The notes: generated by a model from the letters alone, not told the origin. A stretch of 31,863 nt of DNA from Nemertoderma westbladi (GCA_032718475.1 JAUCBJ010000781.1:1-31863), one strand, 5' to 3'; positions 1-11,331 are shown, numbered from the stretch's first letter. Translations and numbers: made by a program.

Positions 1-3000
1 TGTCTCCTAAACAGCGTAATGTATATATGTCTCCTTAACAATGTTATGTATATGTGTCTCCTAAACAATGTTATGTATATGTGTCTCCTAAACAACGTTA
101 TGTATATGTGTCTCCTAAACAACGTTATGTATATGTGTCTCCTAAACAACGTTATGTATATGTGTCTCCTAAACAACGTTATGTATATATGTCTCCTTAA
201 CAATGTTATGTATATGTGTCTCCTAAACAATGTTATGTATATGTGTCTCCTAAACAACGTTATGTATATGTGTCTCCTAAACAATGTTATGTATATGTGT
301 CTCCTAAACAACGTTATGTATATGTGTCTCCTAAACAACGTTATGTATATGTGTCTCCTAAACAACATTATGTATCTATGTCTCCTTAACAATGTTATGT
401 ATATGTGTCTCCTAAACAACGTTATGTATCTATGTCTCCTAAACAACGTTATGTATATGTGTCTCCTAAACAGCGTAATGTATATATGTCTCCTTAACAA
501 TGTTATGTATATGTGTCTCCTAAACAACGTTATGTATCTATGTCTCCTAAACAACGTTATGTATATGTGTCTCCTAAACAACGTTACGTATATGTGTCTC
601 CTAAACAACGTTATGTATATGTGTCTCCTAAACAACGTTATGTCTATGTGTCTCCTAAACAACGTTATGTCTATGTGTCTCCTAAACAACGTTATGTATA
701 TGTGTCTCCTAATCAACGTTATGTATATGTGTCTCCTAAACAACGTTATGTCTATGTGTCTCCTAAACAACGTTATGTATATGTGTCTCCTAAACAACGT
801 TATGTATATGTGTCTCCTAAACAACGTTATGTATATGTGTCTCCTAAACAGCGTAATGTATATATGTCTCCTTAACAATGTTATGTATATGTGTCTCCTA
901 AACAACGTTATGTATCTATGTCTCCTAAACAACGTTATGTATATGTGTCTCCTAAACAGCGTAATGTATATATGTCTCCTTAACAATGTTATGTATATGT
1001 GTCTCCTAAACAACGTTATGTATCTATGTCTCCTAAACAACGTTATGTATATGTGTCTCCTAAACAACGTTATGTATATGTGTCTCCTAAACAGCGTAAT
1101 GTATATATGTCTCCTTAACAATGTTATGTATATGTGTCTCCTAAACAATGTTATGTATATGTGTCTCCTAAACAACGTTATGTATATGTGTCTCCTAAAC
1201 AACGTTATGTATATGTGTCTCCTAAACAGCGTAATGTATATATGTCTCTTTAACAATGTTAAGTATATGTGTCTCCTAAACAGCGTAATGTATATATGTC
1301 TCCTTAACAATGTTATGTATATGTGTCTCCTAAACAATGTTATGTATATGTGTCTCCTAAACAACGTTATGTATATGTGTCTCCTAAACAACGTTATGTA
1401 TATGTGTCTCCTAAACAACGTTATGTATATGTGTCTCCTAAACAACGTTATGTATATATGTCTCCTTAACAATGTTATGTATATGTGTCTCCTAAACAAT
1501 GTTATGTATATGTGTCTCCTAAACAACGTTATGTATATGTGTCTCCTAAACAATGTTATGTATATGTGTCTCCTAAACAACGTTATGTATATGTGTCTCC
1601 TAAACAACGTTATGTATATGTGTCTCCTAAACAACATTATGTATCTATGTCTCCTAAACAACGTTATGTATATGTGTCTCCTAAACAACATTATGTATCT
1701 ATGTCTCCTAAACAACGTTATGTATATGTGTCTCCTAAACAACATTATGTATCTATGTCTCCTAAACAACGTTATGTATATGTGTCTCCTAAACAACGTT
1801 ATGTCTATGTGTCTCCTAAACAACGTTATGTATATGTGTCTCTTTAACAATGTTAAGTATATGTGTCTCCTAAACAGCGTAATGTATATATGTCTCCTTA
1901 ACAATGTTATGTATATGTGTCTCCTAAACAATGTTATGTATATGTGTCTCCTAAACAACGTTATGTATATGTGTCTCCTAAACAACGTTATGTATATGTG
2001 TCTCCTAAACAACGTTATGTATATGTGTCTCCTAAACAGCGTAATGTATATATGTCTCCTTAACAATGTTATGTATATGTGTCTCCTAAACAATGTTATG
2101 TATATGTGTCTCCTAAACAACGTTATGTATATGTGTCTCCTAAACAACGTTATGTATATGTGTCTCCTAAACAGCGTAATGTATATATGTCTCCTTAACA
2201 ATGTTATGTATATATGTCTCTTTAACAATGTTAAGTATATGTGTCTCCTAAACAGCGTAATGTATATATGTCTCCTTAACAATGTTATGTATATGTGTCT
2301 CCTAAACAATGTTATGTATATGTGTCTCCTAAACAACGTTATGTATATGTGTCTCCTAAACAACGTTATGTATATGTGTCTCCTAAACAACGTTATGTAT
2401 ATGTGTCTCCTAAACAGCGTGATGTATATATGTCTCCTTAACAATGTTATGTATATGTGTCTCCTAAACAATGTTATGTATATGTGTCTCCTAAACAACG
2501 TTATGTATATGTGTCTCCTAAACAACGTTATGTATATGTGTCTCCTAAACAGCGTAATGTATATATGTCTCCTTAACAATGTTATGTATATATGTCTCTT
2601 TAACAATGTTAAGTATATGTGTCTCCTAAACAGCGTAATGTATATATGTCTCCTTAACAATGTTATGTATATGTGTCTCCTAAACAATGTTATGTATATG
2701 TGTCTCCTAAACAACGTTATGTATATGTGTCTCCTAAACAGCGTAATGTATATATGTCTCCTTAACAATGTTATGTATATGTGTCTCCTAAACAATGTTA
2801 TGTATATGTGTCTCCTAAACAACGTTATGTATATGTGTCTCCTAAACAACGTTATGTATATGTGTCTCCTAAACAGCGTAATGTATATATGTCTCCTTAA
2901 CAATGTTATGTATATATGTCTCTTTAACAATGTTAAGTATATGTGTCTCCTAAACAGCGTAATGTATATATGTCTCCTTAACAATGTTATGTATATGTGT

Positions 3001-4918
3001 CTCCTAAACAATGTTATGTATATGTGTCTCCTAAACAACGTTATGTATATGTGTCTCCTAAACAACGTTATGTATATGTGTCTCCTAAACAACGTTATGT
3101 ATATGTGTCTCCTAAACAACGTTATGTATATATGTCTCCTTAACAATGTTATGTATATGTGTCTCCTAAACAATGTTATGTATATGTGTCTCCTAAACAA
3201 CGTTATGTATATGTGTCTCCTAAACAATGTTATGTATATGTGTCTCCTAAACAACGTTATGTATATGTGTCTCCTAAACAACGTTATGTATATGTGTCTC
3301 CTAAACAACATTATGTATCTATGTCTCCTAAACAACGTTATGTATATGTGTCTCTTTAACAATGTTAAGTATATGTGTCTCCTAAACAGCGTAATGTATA
3401 TATGTCTCCTTAACAATGTTATGTATATGTGTCTCCTAAACAATGTTATGTATATGTGTCTCCTAAACAACGTTATGTATATGTGTCTCCTAAACAACGT
3501 TATGTATATGTGTCTCCTAAACAACGTTATGTATATGTGTCTCCTAAACAGCGTAATGTATATATGTCTCCTTAACAATGTTATGTATATGTGTCTCCTA
3601 AACAATGTTATGTATATGTGTCTCCTAAACAACGTTATGTATATGTGTCTCCTAAACAACGTTATGTATATGTGTCTCCTAAACAGCGTAATGTATATAT
3701 GTCTCCTTAACAATGTTATGTATATATGTCTCTTTAACAATGTTAAGTATATGTGTCTCCTAAACAGCGTAATGTATATATGTCTCCTTAACAATGTTAT
3801 GTATATGTGTCTCCTAAACAATGTTATGTATATGTGTCTCCTAAACAACGTTATGTATATGTGTCTCCTAAACAACGTTATGTATATGTGTCTCCTAAAC
3901 AACGTTATGTATATGTGTCTCCTAAACAACGTTATGTATATATGTCTCCTTAACAATGTTATGTATATGTGTCTCCTAAACAATGTTATGTATATGTGTC
4001 TCCTAAACAACGTTATGTATATGTGTCTCCTAAACAATGTTATGTATATGTGTCTCCTAAACAACGTTATGTATATGTGTCTCCTAAACAACGTTATGTA
4101 TATGTGTCTCCTAAACAACATTATGTATCTATGTCTCCTAAACAACGTTATGTATATGTGTCTCCTAAACAACATTATGTATCTATGTCTCCTAAACAAC
4201 GTTATGTATATGTGTCTCCTAAACAACATTATGTATCTATGTCTCCTAAACAACGTTATGTATATGTGTCTCCTAAACAACATTATGTATCTATGTCTCC
4301 TAAACAACGTTATGTATATGTGTCTCCTAAACAACGTTATGTATATGTGTCTCCTAAACAACGTTATGTCTATGTGTCTCCTAAACAACGTTATGTATAT
4401 GTGTCTCCTAAACAACGTTATGTATATGTGTCTCCTAAACAACATTATGTATCTATGTCTCCTAAACAACGTTATGTATATGTGTCTCCTAAACAACGTT
4501 ATGTATATGTGTCTCCTAAACAACGTTATGTATATGTGTCTCCTAAACAACGTTATGTATATGTGTCTCCTAAACAACGTTTTGTATCTATGTCTCCTAA
4601 ACAACGTTATGTATATGTGTCTCCTAAACAACATTATGTATATGTGTCTCCTAAACAACGTTATGTCTATGTGTCTCCTAAACAACGTTATGTATATGTG
4701 TCTCCTAAACAACGTTTTGTATATGTGTCTCCTAAACAACGTTATGTATATGTGTCTCCTAAACAACGTTATGTATATGTGTCTCCTAAACAACGTTATG
4801 TATATGTGTCTCCTAAACAACATTATGTATCTATGTCTCCTAAACAACGTTATGTATATGTGTCTCCTAAACAACGTTATGTATATGTGTCTCCTAAACA
4901 ACGTTATGTATATGTGTT
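1..4918. repeat. 27-bp minisatellite array, about 182 copies
   Basis: The monomer core is TGTCTCCTAAACAACGTT followed by a 9-bp ATGTATATG-like linker. Every copy I followed is 27 bp with no indels. Common variants are AACAATGTT, CAGCGTAATG (always followed by a CTCCTTAAC copy), TATCTATG and the rarer TGTCTCTTTAACAATGTTAAG. The rare variant occurs at 1243, 1837, 2215, 2593, 2917, 3349 and 3727, so its spacings are 594, 378, 378, 324, 432 and 378 bp, all multiples of 27. This shows higher-order repeats of 12-22 monomers, most often 14. Because 27 is divisible by three, one frame stays open from position 19 to the TAG at 4918-4920. I treat that as a consequence of the repeat and not as a gene. 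The array runs off the left edge. Confidence 0.97.
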
Positions 4919-4920
4919 AG

Positions 4921-5218
4921 TATATATTACAAGTAACAATAGGGCTAGTTGTTCGGAATTAAAAAAGCAAAATTAAAAACAAAATAGCCAATATTAGTGA
5001 ACAAAAAATTCCAGATCTCTTATTTTAACATAAAATAAAACATCACCATTACTTATGAAGTTTAAATAGTAATATAATTTACTAATTAATAAATATATAT
5101 TACAAGTAACAATAGGGCTAGTTTTTCAAAATTAAAAAAGCAAAAATTAAAAAAAAATTGCCAATATTAGTAAACAAAAATTTCCAGATCTCTTATTTTA
5201 ACATAAAATAAATCATCA
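4921..5218. repeat. Two direct copies of a ~125-bp AT-rich block
   Basis: The block starting TATTACAAGTAACAATAGGG occurs at about 4921-5045 and again, offset by 173 bp, at about 5094-5218. The copies differ by a few substitutions and short A-run indels. The first copy abuts the last minisatellite monomer exactly. No coding potential was seen. Confidence 0.85.
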
Positions 5219-5734
5219 CCACAAAAATTCATGATTGCTAAGTCACTGATCGAAAAATAGTTTTTGCAAAATTTCGTTCAAACCAAGTAATCTTTCTAAG
5301 ACGCAACTTCTTTGACATAATGTAATACATCAACTCATTTTTTTGAAAAAGCCGTGCGAGTGACCGATTTAGAATACAAAATGTTAGAATTGTAATTATT
5401 TGATGGTATATTTCGTATATCAATTTAGGATCTTGTTCAAAAATCCAAAAAAACCTAAAAAAAGTGAAAATTTTGAAAATTTGACATTTTTGTGCCTTTT
5501 AACTCGTAACCATAGGGCATTTTGGTAATGCTATTAAATGGCATTGCAAATCATTTTATGATATTAACAAAACATTAATAATTCTTTAATTTTTGATGGG
5601 ATGGACCTGGTTTTTGTTTTACTCATTAAGTATGAGTTGCTTTAATTGAATTTGTTTTGAAAAATAAGTTTGCACATTCTAGAACAAACTTATGCGAGTC
5701 TTTCAAACACTGGCCCTATTGCGACTTTGCAAAG

Positions 5735-5736
<2 letters not shown>
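5219..5736. other. AT-rich spacer, no gene recognised
   Basis: Low-complexity AT-rich DNA between the duplicated block and the (AG)n tract. I looked for a long terminal repeat shared with the 16.4-16.9 kb region, which would bound the downstream retroelement, and saw none. A single TTCTAGAA site lies near 5677. Confidence 0.5.

Positions 5737-5792
<56 letters not shown>
5737..5792. repeat. (AG)28 microsatellite
   Basis: An uninterrupted AG dinucleotide run immediately before the first apparent Gag methionine codon at 5804. Confidence 0.97.
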
Positions 5793-5794
<2 letters not shown>

Positions 5795-5803
5795 GGAAAG
5801 TGT

Positions 5804-6015
5804 ATGCGGGATGATATGCATACCCGGTTAAGGGGGCTTATGCAATACCAGGCAAAGCAAAAGCGCCAGTTAGAACTGGCAAAGTTGGGATTATCTGAGA
5901 GTGAGGCCGGTTCGGGTAGTATTTACGAGGAGCCAGAAGTAATGGAAACGTTCGTTAATACCCCACTTACGGGCACCGGACGACAGACCCAGGACTGGTG
6001 TAACCGTACGGGCAA
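5804..6015 (+). pseudogene. Gag N-terminal fragment, first reading frame
   Basis: From the ATG at 5804 the frame reads about 70 residues with a basic, glutamine-rich helix-like stretch (LMQYQAKQKRQLELAKLGL) and then an acidic segment. It runs into a 16-G run at 6016-6031. After the run, the coding-looking sequence continues in a different frame, so the G run coincides with a frame change. Nothing here is recognisable by family. It is assigned to Gag because it lies directly upstream of the DUF1759-like core on the same strand. The open frame also extends upstream through the (AG)n tract, but without an ATG. Confidence 0.45.
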
Positions 6016-6031
6016 GGGGGGGGGGGGGGGG
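6016..6031. repeat. G16 homopolymer
   Basis: Sixteen consecutive G. The coding-like frame differs on its two sides, which suggests a length change in the run broke the Gag reading frame. Confidence 0.9.
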
Positions 6032-6437
6032 TAATAATAATACATTAGAAGGAATTAATATTAATAGTACCGTAATAGACAACCCTAATCGAACCTTTGT
6101 TACAGGAAATAATGTTTTACCCGGTAATAATAATTATAATTTAAATGTGCAAAATAATCCAAGTAATAATTCTAATTTAAATGTGCAAAATAATCCAATT
6201 AATAATTCTAATTTAAATGTACAAAATAATCCAATTAATAATTCTAATTTAAATGTGCAAAATAATCCAAACAATAACCCTAACTCCGAACAAAATAATT
6301 TAAATAATTTAGATAATAATGTTGCGTTAGATAATAATCCCAAAGAAATTAATACAAACGTAGGGGAGATAGGTGGTCCGACCAGCGGGAGCCTGCAAGG
6401 CCACGTAGTTACGCAGGGAGTAGCGGGGGTGAGTTAA
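6030..6437 (+). pseudogene. Asparagine-rich Gag segment
   Basis: About 135 codons with no stop, very rich in Asn, containing four tandem 12-residue units of the form NLNVQNNPINNS. Low-complexity Asn/Gln-rich regions of this sort are usually disordered and can mediate self-association, but no function can be assigned. It has no ATG of its own that matches the upstream frame and ends at TAA 6435-6437 inside a 57-bp tandem duplication. The best interpretation is an internal part of a Gag ORF whose frame was lost at the upstream G run. Confidence 0.45.
6138..6281. repeat. 36-bp tandem repeat, four units
   Basis: Units begin AATTTAAATGTGC at 6138, 6174, 6210 and 6246. The 36-bp length keeps the Asn-rich reading frame. 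Confidence 0.9.
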
Positions 6438-6497
6438 CCCGACGGGAGCCTGCAAGGCCACGCGCAGTCGCACAGGGAGAGGCGGGGGTGAATAGAC
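6383..6497. repeat. 57-bp tandem duplication in the Gag region
   Basis: GGGAGCCTGCAAGGCCACG recurs 57 bp apart (GCCTGCAAGG at 6391 and 6448). The second copy is diverged. The length is a multiple of three. Confidence 0.85.
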
Positions 6498-7125
6498 CCA
6501 GCCAGGGTAGAGATAGTGCGTCGACTAGAGAGGGGCGTAGAAGCGAAGTAGGAGGTAACGAAGTAAGAGGTGGCGAATGGGGGGGGGGGGGGGCTACGGG
6601 CACCCCACCACGAGAGATTAGCGGCGAGAGGGGGCAGAGAATGTCCCACAAGCATCGGCGGATAATGCCGGAGAACTGCGGCACCCAGCAATGGAGAATA
6701 GTAGGGGGATTGCGAGTATCCCCAGAAGCGTCCAACCGGGCAGAGAGAGAGAGGTTGGCGCCGTGAGCAGGCAAGCGACAAGACGTCGAGCCCAGTCGGA
6801 AGACGGAAGAAGAGCAGTGAAGGTCGAAGCGAGATCTCACGAAGGGGATCACTACACTGAAGAGAGAAGAAGTGAAGATAATAGAAGAAGGGTTGCTAGG
6901 AGCAACCGGAGAGCAAGGACAGACAGTGAACCGTCGGTAGTAGAGATGGAGTTAGAGAGCCAGCGAGGTCGAATTCCGGGAGATTGCCGTCGCCCCGGAG
7001 AGACGCAGCCTGGTGAGATATATCACACACTGGGAGAAGGGTACAGGATGTACCAGTACGAGGACGAGAACAGGAAAGGGGATCAAAGAGAAACTTCCCG
7101 ACGGGACCTAGTTGCCGATCGGTAG
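6488..7125 (+). pseudogene. Degraded basic, Arg/Glu-rich Gag linker
   Basis: Two overlapping open stretches in different frames (6488-6766 and 6691-7125) cover this stretch. The second reads as a highly charged Arg/Glu-rich linker and ends at TAG 7123-7125, where the DUF1759-like frame takes over. A 15-G run at 6579-6593 lies inside. No domain is recognised. The changing frame, lack of a consistent ATG and G-run expansion indicate a decayed Gag middle region and not separate genes. Confidence 0.4.
6579..6593. repeat. G15 homopolymer
   Basis: Fifteen consecutive G in the degraded Gag linker. Confidence 0.9.
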
Positions 7126-8026
7126 TCGCGGTAGTCGCAGGGAGGACTTCTTGGAATATTCGAGAAGATTAAACTTTGGTCCGGAAGGACACAGGCAGAC
7201 TGCAGGGCATACTGTAGGCCTTACTGCACATACTATAGGCCATGCTGGGAGAGATAGTGTAGACGATAGGATAGCACGGACAATGGGATTAGATCCGGAA
7301 GTCGCGGCATACATACCGGTAGGTAGGCAAGAAGTGGATAGGCCTATACCAGTACCTGCACACCAGTATGACTATAATATGCAACGATATAACATATACC
7401 CAGGGGTGGGGGGAGCTATTGCCGATAGGTGTATGGGCCCTAACATGGTAACATCAACCCCAATACCAAATATAACACCGGGGGGGGGGGGGGGGGGGCA
7501 GGGTGACATTCCCCCATTACAATATCAGCAATATACTCAACCAAGAACAAAAACCCCAAACCCCTCGGACAAAAATAGATCGTGTGATACAGAGATATGG
7601 AGGGGGCCGTTACCCCCAATGATATATCCGACGCAAAGGAGGTCGACAGGCCCGACGGGCGAACCGCACCCAGCAGCAGGGGAGTCTGTACAGCATCCAC
7701 CGAGCCCACTAGAAGTACAGGCGATGGGAATGGCAACACTCATCGATGCGCTTAAGACCAGGATCGAGCTGCCACCAGTGGAGCCGTTTAAATTTGATGG
7801 AAGCAGACCGGAAGAATATCTGCAATTCCGACGCATGTATAGTAACAAAATATTAACAAAGAACCTGACTCAGGCGGAGTGCCTAAAATATGTACAAGTT
7901 TACACAGGGGGCCCAGCGTACGACATCGTAAGGCAGTATCAAGGTATCAAAGGTGGATTCACGACTGCATGGCGGGCCCTAGACAGGGAATACGGACACC
8001 TGCCAAGATCATCCGACAAACCTTGA
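7115..8026 (+). pseudogene. BEL/Pao-type Gag, DUF1759-like core (5' part)
   Basis: About 300 codons. The first two thirds are Pro/Gly/Tyr-rich linker with a G19 run (7480-7498) read as poly-Gly. From about 7750 the sequence matches the pattern of the BEL/Pao Gag core: a Leu-Pro-Pro-Val-x-Pro-Phe-x-Phe-x-Gly opening, a Y-x-x-F-R-R helix, LTQAECLKYV, a GGPAYDIV segment, and TAWRALDREYG. In known BEL elements this domain forms the capsid-like part of Gag. The frame ends at TGA 8024-8026, while the domain continues in another frame from about 8000, so one frameshift separates the halves. There is no good ATG; the open frame starts after a stop at 7109-7111. I saw no slippery heptamer at the shift, so mutation is more likely than programmed frameshifting. 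Confidence 0.7.
7480..7498. repeat. G19 homopolymer inside Gag
   Basis: Nineteen consecutive G, read as poly-glycine in the Gag frame without a stop. Confidence 0.9.
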
Positions 8027-9682
8027 GGGGGATAACATCAGGCGGACTACAGGATAACCCTGTCAGCATTAAGACTTTCGCAAATAAAGTCAAAAAGGCA
8101 TTAATTGTGCTGAAGGCCTTAGATGCGCCCTACGAACTCAATGCATCGAACAACATCACCACTATAGCGCAGGCACTGCCTATGTGGCTAAGAAACAAGT
8201 GGAGGAAGATCGCCTTCTCCACCCGGGAGAAGAAAGGTGTGGAACCAGGCCTAGAGGAAATGTCGAACTTCCTCAATTACAAGGCGGAACTAATTACGGA
8301 CCCAGTCTACAGTGAGGATAGTCTGGGGAGGGCGCCGAGGACCGAATATAACAGGCCGAAACCAGAACATAGTGTGGCAAATGCGTTACCAAATTTGAGA
8401 CAATCGCTACCATACGCGACGACGCAGGGGACTGCTAGTCCACAGATAGCCGGGGGTAGGGCCAAACCGTGGCATGAGCAGGGACAGAATAATAACACAA
8501 ACAAATATAACCCTAACACGCCCAGTAGGCCAAACCCAAATAATAAGAACACCAGACAGCTAAGTATGAATATACGTGCGATACGCAATGCGCTTTATAG
8601 GGAAGGCTATAATCCGAGAAACAAATGCCAATTACACTCGAACGCACTCCATCAGACCATGAACTGCAAGTATTGGCAGGCGTTACCCAAACAAGATCAG
8701 GTAGAATATGCGAACAAAAGTGGAATCTGTCATCGATGTGTGGTAGGCGGACACAGAGCTGAACAGTGTAAGGAGACACCAATAAAATTCGGTCAAGACA
8801 AAGGACAAATGATGGCGACAAGCACCATAGGAGCGAAGAGAAGGGGAACGGTACTACTCGGGGTGGTACCGGTGAGGGTGATGGGAGAAAGCGGTCGATC
8901 AGTTACGACATTGATGCTGGTCGACAGCGGAGCAGCCTTCACGCTGGTGGAGAATTGGGTGGCCGAGGAGATAAGGTTACAGACGAGGACAAGCAGGATG
9001 GCGGTAACTACTATCTCGAGCAAGGATGAGGTCCTGGAGATGAGAACGGGACGGTGCGAGATATCAGCAATAGCACCAGGATGTGATTATGGGGTGACCA
9101 TCGACCCCATTCAAATAATAGAATCGATTAATATAAACACCAGGCGACCCACTAGGATCGAGGTCGAGCAATACCGATTCCTGTACGATATCGATTTCTC
9201 AATACTGGAAGTGGACTTCTCGGAGGTATCTATCATAGTCGGAATGGATTGTCCGACAGCCCACAAGAGAATACGGACCATATTCGGAGAGAATAAGCAG
9301 CGGGATCCGATGGCGATTCTTACGCCATTCGGATGGACGCTTAGTGGCCCAATTAAAACCAAGATTCCATTCAGTGTGTCCGAGACTTCAGTGTGCATGC
9401 TATCAGGCACTGTCGAGGACATAGAGGAGAAACCAGAGGCGGGCGATGGGGACGTCCAATGTGAAAAGAGGCCCGGGGGAGGACACCAGGAGTCGGGGAT
9501 GGGTATGGATCTGGATCCACGTGTTGAAAGGGTGGAAGATAAACCCAGAGAAATACCGCCGATAGATGAGCTAGGAGTGGAAGCAACACCGAGAGAGTGG
9601 GCGGAGGAGAATGGGTTCGACGCAGAAGACCTAGAGGCGATGGGATGGAACAAGGATGTTCCTGGCAAGTATTGGTATGAGG
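8003..9682 (+). pseudogene. BEL/Pao-type Gag C-terminus, zinc knuckle and aspartic protease
   Basis: This continues the DUF1759-like domain (FANKVKKALIVLKAL..., LPMWLRNKWRKIAF, EEMSNFLNYKAELI). A Cys/His cluster follows near 8628 (C-x2-H-x4-H-x4-C), then a CCHC knuckle at 8728-8769 (CHRCVVGGHRAEQC), the BEL arrangement. A Pao-type retropepsin follows: the catalytic triplet is in LMLVDSGAAFTLV (Asp at 8923-8925) and the family's C-terminal signature is LTPFGWTLSGP (about 9322-9351). Proteases of this kind process Gag-Pol inside particles. The protein then becomes acidic (PPIDELGVEATPREWAEENGFDAEDL is split over about 9556-9640). At 9682 the frame runs straight into an inserted LINE, so the open frame continues to 11034 as a chimera. 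The original continuation is at 11332. Confidence 0.75.
9669..9682. repeat. Target-site duplication, left copy, of the nested LINE
   Basis: GTATTGGTATGAGG, repeated exactly at 11318-11331. The leading GTA is also compatible with the LINE tail, so the true duplication is 11-14 bp. Confidence 0.92.
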
Positions 9683-11034
9683 TATTGCCTGATAACTTTA
9701 TAGAAGTAAAAGTGTCTGAGTCTGTACTCCCAGATATTCCCATTGGCGATATCTCCTTTGCAGAAGTGAAGGCTGCTGCAAAGAGCATTAAGACCAATCG
9801 TGCCAGTGGAGTAGATGGTATTCCCCCTGAGGTCTTTAAAATACCTGAGTGTTTAAAGCTCATCTATCCCATCATAGTAGACATGTACCGTACAACAAGA
9901 GTCCCACAAGAAATGAAAACAAATAAGTTGGTGCCAGTTCCCAAGAAGGGCAACCTAACACTCTATGGTTCTTTTCGGGGAATCTCATTGATCTCGATTG
10001 ATGCAAAACTATACAATAGAATTCTATTAAATCGCATCAGGGATCCCATTGAGAGACTGCTACGTGGAAATCAGAATGGGTTCCGTAAAGGTCGTGGGAC
10101 CATGGAGCCCATTTTGGCACTTAGAAGGATAATTGAAGAGTTATCAAAAAAGAAAGACAGGCATCTGGCTGTTACCTTTGTTGACTTCTTCAAGGCCTTT
10201 GATTCAGTCTCTCGCTCACGTATGTTCAGCATACTTTCATTATATGGGATTCCTGATGAAATTATTGCAGCAATCAGATCAGTATACGATGGTTCGACAA
10301 CGTTTGTGTCTACTGTTGACGGTGACACAGAACCATTTGAAGTGTTATGGGGCGTCCTCCAAGGAGACACACTTGCACCATTATTGTTCATTATTGTGGT
10401 TGACTATGTTCTACGCATGTCCTTAGATCATCATAATGATGATGGGGTGATGATAACTCCACCTTCTGGCTCCAGAAGTCGAGGAAATCCTGCCAAGTAC
10501 CTAACTGATCTAGACTTTGCTGATGACTTAGGAGTACTCTCAGAATCATTAGAGGGAGCCCAGCGGCTCCTCAGCTCATTAGAACATGCTGCTTCTAGTT
10601 TTGGTCTTTTTATTAACTCCAGAAAGACCAAAATTCTGACAGTTAACTTTGAAAGTCCTCAGCAAGTCTCTGATCGGATGAGCATAAGCTCAAATGATGG
10701 TATGCTTGAGCATGTGGACGATTTCTGTTACCTGGGATCATGGATCCGGAAGTCAGGTGAGGACCTTCGAATACGTAAGGGAAAGGCATGGGCAGCCTTG
10801 AATAGGCTTTCCAGGATTTGGAAGTCACCTAGAATTAATCGGAAACTTAAGGTCCGATTATTTAGAACAGCAGTAGTTCCAGTACTCCTCTACGGGAGTC
10901 CATGCTGGGCTCTAACTGCTGAGGACACCAAATCTATGGATGGCACATTTACAAGAATGCTACGTACAATGCACACATCTCCAACCAGACACTATATAAC
11001 ATTGGAGGTGTCTCATTGGTTCCCCCAAGCTTGA
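9683..11034 (+). pseudogene. LINE reverse transcriptase, fused in frame behind the protease
   Basis: RNA-directed DNA polymerase of a LINE. Landmarks are NRASGVDGIPPEVFK (fingers), a LYNRILLNRI segment and NGFRKGRGTMEPILALRR. These are followed by motif A in VTFVDFFKAFDS, motif B in GVLQGDTLAPLLF (about 10351-10390), and motif C as FADD at 10516-10527. Then come FCYLGSWI and the thumb/connector region with LLYGSPCWALT. The catalytic aspartates of motifs A and C are present. The frame is continuous with the upstream gag-protease, creating an apparent protein of over 1000 residues by accident of insertion. Near 10990 a frameshift sends it to a stop at 11032-11034, while the LINE C-terminus continues in another frame. 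It lacks the N-terminal endonuclease, so it could not mobilise itself. Confidence 0.9.
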
Positions 11035-11276
11035 CACTAGAACAAATTCGCCTCCGCTTTGCAGGACATTGCTTTCGCCGTGAGGACCAGCCAGTGCATA
11101 ATCTTGTACTTTGGCAGCCTCATGGAGTGAATAAGCATGGTGGACAGCCCATGACTTTCTTGAGACGCATCTTAAAGGACACTGGCCTTAAAGATGCGGA
11201 TGATCTAGCAAATGTCATGGGTGATAGGGAGTTGTGGCGGTGCAATTTTGTTGACAAGCCGGCACAGCATTCTTAA
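11016..11276 (+). pseudogene. LINE C-terminal domain, frameshifted
   Basis: This continues the LINE protein in a second frame: LRFAGHCFRREDQPVHNLVLWQPHG, split over about 11050-11115, with HGGQPMTFLRRIL after it. The same pattern (LRFSGHCWRS..., LLLWQPTHG, RGRPAITYID) ends the LINE at 27351-28427, which confirms family and frame. The stop is at 11274-11276, about 35 bp before the (TAG)n tail. The break from the upstream frame lies near 10990-11016. Confidence 0.85.
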
Positions 11277-11317
11277 AAATGCAGCTGCAATGCAGCATGC
11301 CGATCCTAGTAGTAGTA

Positions 11318-11331
11318 GTATTGGTATGAGG
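11318..11331. repeat. Target-site duplication, right copy, of the nested LINE
   Basis: Exact match to 9669-9682. The gag-protease element resumes after it. Confidence 0.92.

Larger units (their letters stand above)
9683..11317 (+). mobile_element. 5'-truncated non-LTR retrotransposon (LINE) nested in the gag-protease element
   Basis: Bounded by an exact 14-bp direct repeat. It begins inside the region just before the reverse transcriptase (no endonuclease is present) and ends with a GATCC(TAG)4TA tail, as expected for a target-primed insertion truncated at its 5' end. Base composition changes abruptly at 9683, from purine-rich to balanced. The tail CCTAGTAGTAGTAGTA is the same as that of the LINE on the minus strand at 27343, so both use a related 3' end. 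The clade is uncertain: a single-ORF, APE-type LINE with an FADD catalytic box, RTE-like in size and tail. Confidence 0.92.

Noticed and set aside
19-4920. A 1633-residue repeat protein in the left array
   Set aside because: The open frame follows from a 27-bp unit with no stop in that frame. No upstream exon, promoter or non-repeat domain is visible, so it is reported only as a repeat.
7990-8030. Programmed ribosomal frameshift in Gag
   Set aside because: No slippery heptamer or obvious downstream pseudoknot, and Gag is broken at several other places, so mutational decay is simpler.
7879-11034. A genuine gag-protease-RT fusion gene
   Set aside because: The RT part is bounded by an exact target duplication and a LINE tail, so the fusion is an insertion accident.
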